Below are positions 55,361-64,000 of a DNA stretch of 64,000 nt, piece by piece. The notes beneath the pieces were generated by a model. That model did not search any database. It was not told the DNA's origin and worked only from the letters and a program-made list of their open reading frames with translations. Within the stretch, counting starts at the first letter, position 1. Each line of letters begins with the position of its first letter. Where the stretch lies: the NCBI RefSeq assembly GCF_007713465.1, contig NZ_VMSG01000014.1:1-64000 (forward strand), given 5' to 3'. The stretch is from Pseudomonas sp. H3(2019) (GTDB lineage: Bacteria; Pseudomonadota; Gammaproteobacteria; Pseudomonadales; Pseudomonadaceae). The position numbers and the translations under genes are program-made.

Positions 55361-56226
55361 GAATCACACCGACAGCCGAGTTCATGCTCGAACCAGTCTT
55401 TTTTCCACCGGAGCCCAACAAGGACGCCGGCAGCAGCCGCGACGCCATCGGCCTCGGCCAACGCGTCGGCTCAGGCCTGAACACCCTCCACGGCACTATC
55501 CTCACACTTGAAGACATCAGCGTCAGCTTCGATGGTTTCAAGGCACTCAACGCCTTGAACCTGTACATCGGTGTCGGCGAATTGCGCTGCATTATCGGCC
55601 CCAACGGCGCCGGCAAAACCACGTTGATGGACGTGATCAGCGGCAAGACCCGGCCCAGTCACGGCAAGGCCTGGTTCGGTGAAACCCTGGACCTGACACG
55701 GATGAGTGAAGTGCAGATCGCCCAGGCCGGGATCGGCCGCAAGTTCCAGAAGCCGACGGTGTTCGAAGCCTTGAGCGTGTTTGAAAACCTCGAACTGGCG
55801 CAAAAAACCGACAAGTCGGTGTGGGCCAGCCTGCGGGCTCGCCTGAGTGGCGAACAGAAAGATCGCATCTGCGAGGTGCTGGAGACCATTCGCCTGACCA
55901 GCTCGGTCAATCGCCCGGCCGGTCTACTGTCGCACGGGCAGAAGCAGTTTCTGGAAATCGGCATGTTGCTGATGCAGGACCCGCAACTGCTGCTGCTCGA
56001 TGAACCGGTGGCGGGCATGACCGACGCCGAAACCGAATTCACCGCCGAGCTGTTCAAAAACCTGGCCGACAAGCATTCGCTGATGGTGGTGGAGCACGAC
56101 ATGAGCTTCGTCGGCTCGATTGCCGACCACGTCACCGTATTGCACCAGGGCAGCGTGCTGGCCGAAGGGTCGCTTGCACAGGTGCAGGACAACGAGCGGG
56201 TGATCGAGGTCTATCTCGGCCGATAA
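55357..56226 (+). CDS. urtD: Urea ABC transporter ATPase UrtD
   Basis: A 289-residue LivG-type ATPase. An N-terminal extension of about 45 residues precedes the ABC domain: Walker A GPNGAGKTTLMDVISG, signature LLSHGQKQFLEIGMLLM, Walker B LLLLDEPVAGMTD, H-loop VVEHDMSFV. The SHGQ signature is usual for UrtD. Translationally coupled to urtC (ATGA). Confidence 0.95.
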   Translation: MRITPTAEFMLEPVFFPPEPNKDAGSSRDAIGLGQRVGSGLNTLHGTILTLEDISVSFDGFKALNALNLYIGVGELRCIIGPNGAGKTTLMDVISGKTRPSHGKAWFGETLDLTRMSEVQIAQAGIGRKFQKPTVFEALSVFENLELAQKTDKSVWASLRARLSGEQKDRICEVLETIRLTSSVNRPAGLLSHGQKQFLEIGMLLMQDPQLLLLDEPVAGMTDAETEFTAELFKNLADKHSLMVVEHDMSFVGSIADHVTVLHQGSVLAEGSLAQVQDNERVIEVYLGR

Positions 56227-56252
56227 CGCGATCATTGAGGGAGAATTTGAAC

Positions 56253-56951
56253 ATGCTGCAAGTCGACAAGCTGCACCAGTACTACGGCGGTAGCCACATC
56301 CTGCGGGGCCTGAGCTTTGAGGTGAAGGTCGGTGAAGTCACCTGCCTGCTCGGGCGCAACGGCGTCGGCAAGACCACCTTGCTCAAATGCCTGATGGGTC
56401 TGTTACCAGCCAAAGAAGGCGTGGTGAATTGGGAAGGCAAACCGATCACCTCGTTCAAGCCGCATCAACGGGTTCATGCCGGCATCGCTTACGTGCCGCA
56501 AGGCCGGGAGATTTTCGCGCGGCTGACGGTGGAAGAAAACCTGCTGATGGGGCTTTCTCGTTTTGGCGCCAACGAGGCCAGGGAAGTCCCGGCCTTCATC
56601 TATGAGCTGTTCCCGGTCTTGCTGCAAATGAAGCAACGCCGCGGTGGCGACTTGTCGGGCGGTCAGCAACAACAATTGGCCATCGGTCGCGCACTGGCCA
56701 GTCGGCCACGCTTGCTGATCCTCGACGAGCCGACCGAAGGCATTCAGCCGTCGGTGATCAAGGAGATTGGCGCGGTGATCAAAAAGCTCGCAGCACGGGG
56801 TGACATGGCAATCCTGCTGGTCGAGCAGTTCTACGATTTCGCCGCTGAGTTGGCCGATCAATACCTGGTGATGTCCCGGGGCGAGATTGTCCAGCAAGGT
56901 CGCGGAGAAAATATGGAAGCCGAGGGTGTGCGCGGGCTGGTTACGATCTAG
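56253..56951 (+). CDS. urtE: Urea ABC transporter ATPase UrtE
   Basis: A 232-residue LivF-type ATPase. Motifs are Walker A GRNGVGKTTLLKCLMG, AYVPQGREIFARLTVEENLL, signature DLSGGQQQQLAIGRALA, Walker [16 protein letters not shown] used the ATG at 56253; an in-frame start at 56235 has a poorer site. Last urt gene, 30 bases before ureD, so transport and urease genes probably form one transcript. Confidence 0.95.
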   Translation: MLQVDKLHQYYGGSHILRGLSFEVKVGEVTCLLGRNGVGKTTLLKCLMGLLPAKEGVVNWEGKPITSFKPHQRVHAGIAYVPQGREIFARLTVEENLLMGLSRFGANEAREVPAFIYELFPVLLQMKQRRGGDLSGGQQQQLAIGRALASRPRLLILDEPTEGIQPSVIKEIGAVIKKLAARGDMAILLVEQFYDFAAELADQYLVMSRGEIVQQGRGENMEAEGVRGLVTI

Positions 56952-56981
56952 GCTGAAGCGTCCTGACGATAATTAGAAACT

Positions 56982-57821
56982 ATGAATTTACCTGTCTTCA
57001 CTGCCCCGTTTACCCCTAGCTGGCACGCCGAGCTGGAACTCGGCTACGCCCGATTCGGCGACAGCACGCGCCCGGTCCAGCGCCGCCACAAGGGTCCGCT
57101 GCGGGTGCAAAAGCACCTGTACGCCGAAGGCCCCGAGGTGTGCCAGCACATCATCGTCCACCCACCGGGCGGCATTGCCGGTGGTGATCGGCTGGACATT
57201 ACGGCCTGCGTCGGTGCCGACGCCTGGGCACAGCTGACCAGCCCTGGCGCTGCCAAGTGGTATCGCGCCGCCGGGCCGGCCTACCAGCAACTCGACTTGA
57301 ACGTCGCCGCCGGTGCCACGCTGGAGTGGCTGCCGCAAGAAACCATCGTGTTCAGCGCCGCCCAGGCTGAACTCAGTACTTCGATTGAACTGCAAGGTGA
57401 CGCGCGGCTGCTCTATTGGGACGTGGTGGCGCTGGGTCGCCCGGCCAGCGGCGAACGCTTCGAGCACGGGCACTTTCAGTCACAGCTGGACATCCGCCGC
57501 GACGGCCAGTTGCTCTGGCACGAACGCCAGCGCATTGTCGGGGACGACGGTTTGCTTGCTTCACCAATAGGGCTGGATGGCCAGCCGGTGTTTGCGACGT
57601 TGCTGGTGACGGGTGAAATCGACAGCGATTTACTGGAGACCTGCCGCACGCTGCCCAATGACGTGCGCGGGGATCTGACGCAGTTGCCGGGGCTGTTAGT
57701 CGCCCGTTGCCTGGCCAGTGAAGCGTTGCTGGCGCGAGGCTGGTTGATTGATTTGTGGAAGTTACTGCGCCCGGCCCTGCTCGGCCGCGAAGCAGTCCCC
57801 CCCAGAATCTGGAGCACCTAA
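56982..57821 (+). CDS. ureD: Urease accessory protein UreD
   Basis: A 279-residue UreD/UreH protein, the scaffold that helps load nickel into apo-urease with UreF and UreG. Motifs are [58 protein letters not shown], and [20 protein letters not shown]. ureE, ureF and ureG are not in this window and must be elsewhere, as in other pseudomonads. Confidence 0.94.
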   Translation: MNLPVFTAPFTPSWHAELELGYARFGDSTRPVQRRHKGPLRVQKHLYAEGPEVCQHIIVHPPGGIAGGDRLDITACVGADAWAQLTSPGAAKWYRAAGPAYQQLDLNVAAGATLEWLPQETIVFSAAQAELSTSIELQGDARLLYWDVVALGRPASGERFEHGHFQSQLDIRRDGQLLWHERQRIVGDDGLLASPIGLDGQPVFATLLVTGEIDSDLLETCRTLPNDVRGDLTQLPGLLVARCLASEALLARGWLIDLWKLLRPALLGREAVPPRIWST

Positions 57822-57873
57822 AGAACCACCCCTCACCCGCAAAAACTCACAAAACTGCCCTGACGGATTCCAA

Positions 57874-58176
57874 ATGGACCTGACCCCACGCGAAAAAGAC
57901 AAGCTGCTGATCTTCACCGCCGGCCTGGTCGCCGAGCGGCGTTTGGCCCGTGGCGTGAAACTCAATTACCCGGAAGCGATGGCCTACATCTCCGCGGCGC
58001 TGCTCGAAGGCGCACGTGACGGCCAGACGGTCGCCGAACTGATGCATTACGGCACCACCCTGCTGAGCCGCGAACAGGTGATGGAAGGCATCCCGGAAAT
58101 GATCCCGGAGATCCAGGTCGAGGCGACCTTTCCCGACGGCACCAAACTGGTCACCGTCCACCAACCCATCGTCTGA
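57874..58176 (+). CDS. ureA: Urease gamma subunit UreA
   Basis: A 100-residue structural subunit. It begins [20 protein letters not shown], followed by [20 protein letters not shown] and VPDGTK-like [14 protein letters not shown] at the end. Length is exactly that of the family. The start follows the upstream gene by about 50 bases. Confidence 0.97.
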   Translation: MDLTPREKDKLLIFTAGLVAERRLARGVKLNYPEAMAYISAALLEGARDGQTVAELMHYGTTLLSREQVMEGIPEMIPEIQVEATFPDGTKLVTVHQPIV

Positions 58177-58185
58177 GGCTGCGCC

Positions 58186-58719
58186 ATGACTTATCACATT
58201 CGTGATGCCGTATACGCCGACCTGCCGGCGATCCGCGACATCTACAACGACGCGGTCCTCAATACGACTGCGATCTGGAACGAGCAGGCCGTGGACCTCG
58301 CTAACCGCCAGGCCTGGTTCAGCACCCGGCAATCCCAGGGCTACCCTGTTCTGGTGATTGTCGATGCCGACAACAGCGTGCTCGGCTACGCCTCGTTTGG
58401 CGACTGGCGGCCGTTCGACGGTTTCCGTCACACCGTCGAACATTCGGTGTACGTGCGCAGCGATCAGCGCGGCAATGGCCTCGGCCCGCAGCTGATGGAC
58501 GTGCTGATCGAACGCGCCAGGGGCTGCAATAAACACGTGATGGTCGCCGCCATCGAAAGCGGCAACGCCGCCTCGATTCGCCTGCACGAACGGGTCGGCT
58601 TCACCACCACCGGGCACATGCCGCAAGTCGGTACCAAGTTCGGCCGTTGGCTCGACCTGACCTTCATGCAGCTGGTCCTCAATCCGGGCGCGGAGCCGCC
58701 TGTCGCCAACAAGGAGTGA
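58186..58719 (+). CDS. pat: Phosphinothricin/methionine sulfoximine-type N-acetyltransferase
   Basis: A 177-residue GNAT enzyme of the PAT family. It begins YHIRDAVYADLPAIRDIYND and contains LGYASFGDWRPFDGFRHTVE, VYVRSDQRGNGLGPQLMDVL (acetyl-CoA binding) and HERVGFTTTGHMPQVGTKFG. Relatives acetylate methionine sulfoximine or phosphinothricin, inhibitors of glutamine synthetase, so its place in a nitrogen operon makes sense. It lies nine bases after ureA, between ureA and ureB. Confidence 0.9.
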   Translation: MTYHIRDAVYADLPAIRDIYNDAVLNTTAIWNEQAVDLANRQAWFSTRQSQGYPVLVIVDADNSVLGYASFGDWRPFDGFRHTVEHSVYVRSDQRGNGLGPQLMDVLIERARGCNKHVMVAAIESGNAASIRLHERVGFTTTGHMPQVGTKFGRWLDLTFMQLVLNPGAEPPVANKE

Positions 58720-59564
<845 letters not shown>

Positions 59565-59571
59565 CTGAACG

Positions 59572-59623
59572 GCGGACGCAGAGCGTCCATGGCGGCATTC
59601 CCACGCAGAGCGTGGGAACGATC
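59572..59623. repeat. Half copy of the GATCGTTCCCACGC-type repeat
   Basis: GGACGCAGAGCGTCC and the right outer hairpin TTCCCACGCAGAGCGTGGGAA, ending in CGATC, match the right half of the composite repeats at 42679 and 46574. It lies in the short ureB-ureC gap. Confidence 0.88.
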
Positions 59624-59640
59624 AATCTGAAGGCTCACGC

Positions 59641-61341
59641 ATGAAAATCTCAAGACAAGCCTACGCCGACATGTTCGGCCCCACCGTCGGTGACAAGGTC
59701 CGCCTGGCCGATACCGAGCTGTGGATCGAAGTCGAAAAAGACTTCACCACCTACGGTGAAGAAGTGAAGTTCGGCGGCGGCAAAGTGATCCGCGACGGCC
59801 AGGGTCAGAGCCAGTTACTGGCGGCGGAAGTGGTCGACACGCTGATCACCAACGCGCTGATCATCGACCATTGGGGCATCGTCAAAGCCGACGTCGGCCT
59901 CAAGAACGGGCGCATCGCCGCCATCGGCAAGGCCGGCAACCCGGACATCCAGCCGAACGTGACCATCGCAGTCGGCGCCAGCACCGAAGTGATTGCCGGC
60001 GAAGGCATGATCCTCACCGCCGGCGGAGTCGACACGCACATCCACTTCATCTGCCCGCAGCAGATCGAAGAAGCGCTGATGAGCGGCGTCACCACCATGA
60101 TCGGCGGCGGCACGGGACCGGCAACGGGCACCAACGCCACCACCTGCACCTCCGGCCCGTGGCACCTGGCGCGGATGCTTCAAGCGGCCGATGCGTTCCC
60201 GATGAACATCGGCCTCACCGGCAAGGGTAACGCCAGCCTGCCGGAGCCGTTGATCGAGCAGGTCAAGGCCGGCGCCATTGGCCTCAAGCTGCATGAAGAC
60301 TGGGGCACCACACCGGCGAGCATCGACAACTGCCTGAACGTGGCCGACCAGTTCGACGTGCAGGTGGCGATTCACACCGACACCCTCAACGAGTCGGGCT
60401 TCGTCGAAACCACCCTCGCCGCGTTCAAGGGGCGGACCATCCACACCTACCACACCGAAGGGGCCGGCGGCGGCCACGCGCCGGACATCATCAAGGCCTG
60501 CGGTTTTGCCAACGTGCTGCCGAGCTCGACCAACCCGACCCGGCCGTTCACCCGCAACACCATCGACGAACACCTCGACATGCTGATGGTCTGCCATCAC
60601 CTGGACCCGAGCATCGCCGAGGACGTGGCCTTCGCCGAAAGCCGTATCCGCCGCGAGACGATTGCGGCCGAAGACATCCTTCACGACCTCGGCGCGTTCT
60701 CGATGATCAGCTCCGACAGCCAGGCCATGGGCCGCGTCGGTGAAGTCATCACCCGCACCTGGCAAACCGCCGACAAGATGAAAAAGCAGCGTGGCCCACT
60801 GGCAGGTGATGGCGAGGGTAACGACAACTTCCGTGTCAAACGCTACATCGCCAAGTACACCATCAACCCGGCCATCACTCACGGCATCAGCCATGAAGTG
60901 GGCTCGATCGAAGTGGGTAAATGGGCCGACCTGGCGCTCTGGCGCCCCGCGTTTTTCGGTGTGAAGCCGACACTGATCCTCAAGGGCGGCGCCATTGCGG
61001 CCAGCCTGATGGGCGACGCCAACGCCTCGATCCCCACACCGCAACCGGTGCATTACCGACCGATGTTCGCCAGTTACGGCGGTTCGTTGCACGCCACCAG
61101 CCTGACCTTTATCAGCCAGGCAGCACAGGATGCGGGCCTTCCCGAAGCGCTGGGCCTGAAAAAGAAAATCGCCGTGGTCAAAGGTTGCCGCGAGGTGCAA
61201 AAAAACGACCTTATCCACAACGACTATCTGCCCAACATCGATGTCGATCCGCAGACCTATCAAGTGAAAGCCGATGGGATTTTGTTGTGGTGCGAGCCAG
61301 CCGAAATCTTGCCCATGGCACAGCGTTATTTTTTGTTTTAA
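59641..61341 (+). CDS. ureC: Urease alpha subunit UreC
   Basis: A 566-residue catalytic subunit that hydrolyses urea to ammonia and carbamate at a dinickel site. Visible site residues include the metal His pair in [13 protein letters not shown], the carbamylated Lys216 in GLKLHEDWG, His in [13 protein letters not shown] and [15 protein letters not shown], and the catalytic flap His319 in [20 protein letters not shown]. The N-terminus [20 protein letters not shown] is standard. Fully intact. Confidence 0.98.
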   Translation: MKISRQAYADMFGPTVGDKVRLADTELWIEVEKDFTTYGEEVKFGGGKVIRDGQGQSQLLAAEVVDTLITNALIIDHWGIVKADVGLKNGRIAAIGKAGNPDIQPNVTIAVGASTEVIAGEGMILTAGGVDTHIHFICPQQIEEALMSGVTTMIGGGTGPATGTNATTCTSGPWHLARMLQAADAFPMNIGLTGKGNASLPEPLIEQVKAGAIGLKLHEDWGTTPASIDNCLNVADQFDVQVAIHTDTLNESGFVETTLAAFKGRTIHTYHTEGAGGGHAPDIIKACGFANVLPSSTNPTRPFTRNTIDEHLDMLMVCHHLDPSIAEDVAFAESRIRRETIAAEDILHDLGAFSMISSDSQAMGRVGEVITRTWQTADKMKKQRGPLAGDGEGNDNFRVKRYIAKYTINPAITHGISHEVGSIEVGKWADLALWRPAFFGVKPTLILKGGAIAASLMGDANASIPTPQPVHYRPMFASYGGSLHATSLTFISQAAQDAGLPEALGLKKKIAVVKGCREVQKNDLIHNDYLPNIDVDPQTYQVKADGILLWCEPAEILPMAQRYFLF

Positions 61342-61360
61342 CCGACTCTTGAATAAAAAA

Positions 61361-61388
61361 GCCCCGAATGCGGCGTCGCATTCGGGGC
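61361..61388 (-). terminator. Strong bidirectional hairpin between ureC and the NEL gene
   Basis: GCCCCGAATGCG and CGCATTCGGGGC form a perfect 12-bp stem with a GCGT loop. On the minus strand it is followed by TTTTTT, making it a classic terminator for the NEL effector gene. It may also stop ureC transcripts from the other side. Confidence 0.9.
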
Positions 61389-61403
61389 GGGTCAACACAT
61401 CAA

Positions 61404-64000
61404 TCAACTAGCGGGCTCAACCGTGAACGGTATCTCGGTCCTTTGCAGTTTTGCACGCTCGATGGCTTGCTTCGTCAAGGTTCTTTCCAGATTCTTGATG
61501 GCGGTGAATTCGTCCATTTCGTCCGCACCCTGCATTTCAAGTTTCAGCTGGTCGAACTCACTGCGATAAGTATTTTCCAGGTAGGACTTCCAGAACGCCT
61601 GCTCAAGAATGCCTTCCGCGAGCAGGTCACCCTGCTCAAGCCCCAGCACATGCAGACGAGCAGCCTTGATCATCGCTGGCTCAACCTTGGCGATTGCCCT
61701 GAACAACATGCCACGCGATTGCCACGGCAGGTCCAGACTTTCCGCCAGATCAGTCATGTAGGCCAATTGAACTTCCACTTCGTCGATTGTCCCCGTGACG
61801 TCGCCGTTGGCATCGACAACCCTGAGTCTCTCCCCGCTCGCATAACGTTCGGCGATGCGACGACGCGCAATGGCGCCTATTTCATCCAGTCGAGTCTTGC
61901 CCCTGGCCAACTCCACCAGTTCAGCCTCGACAAGGGCCGGGTTCTCCAGCGCGTAAGCCTCCTTGACCAGTACCTTGACTCCCAGTGCATTGAATAGCTG
62001 GGTTGCACCATCGGAACATTCGGTGGCTACAACCGATTCGGAAAACGCCGTTTCGCGCAGTTCCGCATCGTTGTACATCGCCTCGAGCATTCGCCAGACC
62101 TTGGCGGTCAGTTCGCTGCGATAGGGCGTTCCCGGAGTATTAAAGTCAGCCGATTCTGTCAGCCGTCGTATGACATCAAAGAATTTCTCCGAGCCGATCT
62201 CGTCTTCAAGTTCGTCCCAGATGATCAACTTTTCCTTGAACAAGGATTCCGGCATGCCCTCTGCCCATTTAAGGCTGTCCTGCAACCCTCGAGGCGGATA
62301 GGGACGTTGCGGGTCCATGCCGACAGATTCCATATAGTGTTTCAACTTTTCCAGAACGCTCGGTGACATCCACTCAGGCTCACGACTGACGATGGTCCGG
62401 CCCAGCAGTTCCGCACGGAACGACCCCGGTGCAATGTCCGGGATTTCTGCCAATCGGTTGAGCTTGAGATTCAGGTAGATATGACGCGGACGGGGTTTGC
62501 CAAACAGTCCGACGGGCCATTGGTCAATGCCGGTTTCCTGAAGATTGAGAACGGCCAGTCTTGGCATCTGGCTGATGTCAGGCACACGTCCTAATGGATT
62601 GCCGGGCAAGACCAGAAGCTCTAATCGAGTCAAGCCTCTCAGACGCGCAACCGCTTGTTGGGTCAGCACGATTTGATTGTGATCCAGCCACAAATTGGTC
62701 AAATGACGCAGGTCACCGATGACCGGCGGTAACCGGTTTAACAGGTTACCGCCCAGGTCCAACGAGCGCAGCCCACGGAATTTCTCGAGAAACCGCCCTT
62801 GGCTACTGAGGATGTTGGTTTCACGCATGCTCAGGCTTGTGACATGATCAAAATTGGCGGTCAGTTCCGGGAAGGTCGCAAGGTGCCGGCCCATCGAGAT
62901 ATCGTCCAGATCAAGATGCTGCGCACCGATGATGCCCGGGGCCTCGATGCCTGACGGCCCCGTTCTTTGCCAGCATTGCCTGATCGCCCTGTAGAGCCTG
63001 TTTCGAGAATCCCACTCCACCACCCCCAACGGGCCGAAGCGGTTGTGCAATGTCGGAGAGTCCATCCAGCGTTGCAGCGTTGTGTTCAGTTGATTGAACT
63101 CTGCTTCCAGGGCACTGACACGCGCCTCGGCCGCTTCGGCCACCGGCCCCAGCACCTGTCCAATCTGTTCGTCGGAAAATCCTGGATAAAGAGAGCCGAC
63201 CCGACGCCGCAGCAACGACTCATCGGCGATCCCGCGGTATCCGGGCATACCGCCACGAAGACGCATCGCTTCAGGATCGTAAGTCGGTTTTCGCACCGGG
63301 TGATCACTCAAAGCCGATTCGAATTGCTCGGCATCGAGCGGCGAGCGCTGCAGATCAAACTTAAGCCGCTCACCCTCGAAAATGTCATACCCCAGGGCCT
63401 TGCGCTCGTTGTCCGGCAACGCACGCAACAGCGAAGCATAAAAATCATCCGAACCGTGCAAATGCTGATTCGTCTCATCGCGGGCCTGATAACCGCCCTC
63501 ATCTTCAAGAATCAGCACTTTGCGAATTGGAGCGCTCTCGGGACCGACACTGGCGTGAAGCTTGCCGGTGAAGGAAAACTCACGAATTTCGATGCGTACA
63601 TCGCTTGACCAACCCGGCAGAGTGGCCAGCGACGCCAGCTCTAACCTTCGCGTATCGTTGTTCTCCAGTCCCTCGAGATAAAGTCCTTCATAGGCGCGGC
63701 TCACGCGCACACGGTGCTCAGCCTGGCGAGCCTGTTCGCGCAAGCGCAAGGGAAGGGTCTGCTTTTCCGCCAGGTGTTTCAGGTCGCCCGGGGTGGCATC
63801 CTGCAACAGACGTTCGGCGACAGCGCTCGGCAATTGCGGATAGGCATCGGTTAACCGGTGGACCTGCGCCGCGCTGGCGTCCTCGTGTTGTTTGTACAGG
63901 CCCTCAAACAGCTGCTTGCGTTTTTTCGTAGCCTCGCCTGCCAGGCTTTCCTTCAACGCCTGAACACGCAGCTCTTTTTTGCTGGATATTGCTTGCCCAA
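61404..64000 (-). CDS. LRR and NEL-type E3 ubiquitin ligase effector (5' end outside window)
   Basis: A large protein, at least 864 residues; the frame stays open to the window edge, so the true start lies beyond 64000. Recognisable parts are a helical N-terminal region with SLYPGFSDEQIGQVL, leucine-rich repeats (about 62400-62880: LRSLDLGGNLLNRLPPVIGD, HLTNLWLDHNQIVL, LAVLNLQETGIDQWP) and a C-terminal NEL domain. The NEL catalytic Cys is present in ECSDGATQLFNAL (codon 62016-62018), in the CxD context used by IpaH/SspH ligases. Such proteins ubiquitinate eukaryotic host targets after delivery. No signal peptide can be assessed. Ends at a strong terminator. Confidence 0.83.
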   Translation of the reverse strand, partial: GQAISSKKELRVQALKESLAGEATKKRKQLFEGLYKQHEDASAAQVHRLTDAYPQLPSAVAERLLQDATPGDLKHLAEKQTLPLRLREQARQAEHRVRVSRAYEGLYLEGLENNDTRRLELASLATLPGWSSDVRIEIREFSFTGKLHASVGPESAPIRKVLILEDEGGYQARDETNQHLHGSDDFYASLLRALPDNERKALGYDIFEGERLKFDLQRSPLDAEQFESALSDHPVRKPTYDPEAMRLRGGMPGYRGIADESLLRRRVGSLYPGFSDEQIGQVLGPVAEAAEARVSALEAEFNQLNTTLQRWMDSPTLHNRFGPLGVVEWDSRNRLYRAIRQCWQRTGPSGIEAPGIIGAQHLDLDDISMGRHLATFPELTANFDHVTSLSMRETNILSSQGRFLEKFRGLRSLDLGGNLLNRLPPVIGDLRHLTNLWLDHNQIVLTQQAVARLRGLTRLELLVLPGNPLGRVPDISQMPRLAVLNLQETGIDQWPVGLFGKPRPRHIYLNLKLNRLAEIPDIAPGSFRAELLGRTIVSREPEWMSPSVLEKLKHYMESVGMDPQRPYPPRGLQDSLKWAEGMPESLFKEKLIIWDELEDEIGSEKFFDVIRRLTESADFNTPGTPYRSELTAKVWRMLEAMYNDAELRETAFSESVVATECSDGATQLFNALGVKVLVKEAYALENPALVEAELVELARGKTRLDEIGAIARRRIAERYASGERLRVVDANGDVTGTIDEVEVQLAYMTDLAESLDLPWQSRGMLFRAIAKVEPAMIKAARLHVLGLEQGDLLAEGILEQAFWKSYLENTYRSEFDQLKLEMQGADEMDEFTAIKNLERTLTKQAIERAKLQRTEIPFTVEPAS

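Noticed and set aside
59815..61407. A 530-codon frame antisense to ureC
   Set aside because: Shadow of ureC; low-complexity Asp/Gly/Val composition and no motif.

Overview
The window is a chromosomal segment of a fluorescent Pseudomonas (P. fluorescens group). The evidence is GC-rich coding sequence, Pseudomonas-type gene families (RetS, GcbA, OprC, a CtpL-like chemoreceptor), two classes of Pseudomonas intergenic palindromic repeats, and gene order. From memory, the order speA-yciH-nudix-DUF2333-gcbA-ctpL-dsbD-aroQ-accBC-prmA-dusB-fis-purHD-retS and urtABCDE-ureDA-pat-ureBC follows one P. aeruginosa block (about PA4839-PA4868). The cobalamin cluster plus ABC transporter between the two halves corresponds to a separate P. 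aeruginosa locus (about PA2903-PA2914). I could not check these correspondences.

Layout. 1-3.4 kb: minus-strand LuxR-type response regulator, two DUF4136 lipoproteins, the tRNA methyltransferase cmoM and a MazG-like pyrophosphohydrolase. 3.7-5.4 kb: small membrane protein and a MATE exporter. 5.4-7.6 kb: a short VgrG with a DUF4123 adaptor and no effector. 7.8-12.2 kb: speA, yciH, Nudix, DUF2333. 12.4-16.1 kb: the diguanylate cyclase gcbA and a chemoreceptor. 16.3-17.1 kb: a stand-alone type-44 (Ntox44-like) toxin overlapping a membrane-anchored candidate immunity gene. 17.2-28.6 kb: housekeeping genes dsbD, aroQ, accBC, prmA, dusB-fis, purH, purD. 28.7-32.1 kb: retS and a MarC-family protein. 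32.2-42.7 kb: the cobalamin corrin-ring genes (cobJIHG one way, cobL-cbiD-cobK the other), bracketed by three related proteins of unknown function. 42.9-51.0 kb: copper and metal uptake genes (two DUF2946 proteins, PCu(A)C chaperone, the TonB-dependent copper receptor oprC, a PepSY membrane protein, a FecCD-type ABC importer). 51.3-61.3 kb: the urea transporter urtABCDE behind a sigma-54 promoter, then urease ureDABC with two acetyltransferases inside. 61.4-64 kb: the 3' part of a large leucine-rich-repeat NEL-type E3 ubiquitin ligase effector, which runs off the window end.

How the genes work together. The urt and ure genes form a nitrogen-scavenging unit: urea is imported by UrtABCDE and hydrolysed by urease. 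The accessory genes ureEFG are not here. The cob genes make part of the corrin ring by a mixed aerobic (CobG) and anaerobic-type (CbiD) set. OprC, PCu(A)C and the DUF2946 proteins form a copper-handling module. gcbA and retS both control the switch between motile and sessile life.

The least explained parts are the three-member GxG/GW protein family around the cob genes, the type-44 toxin/immunity pair, the short VgrG without a cargo gene, the NEL effector, and several palindromic non-coding elements (936-993, 9887-9963, 27184-27273).
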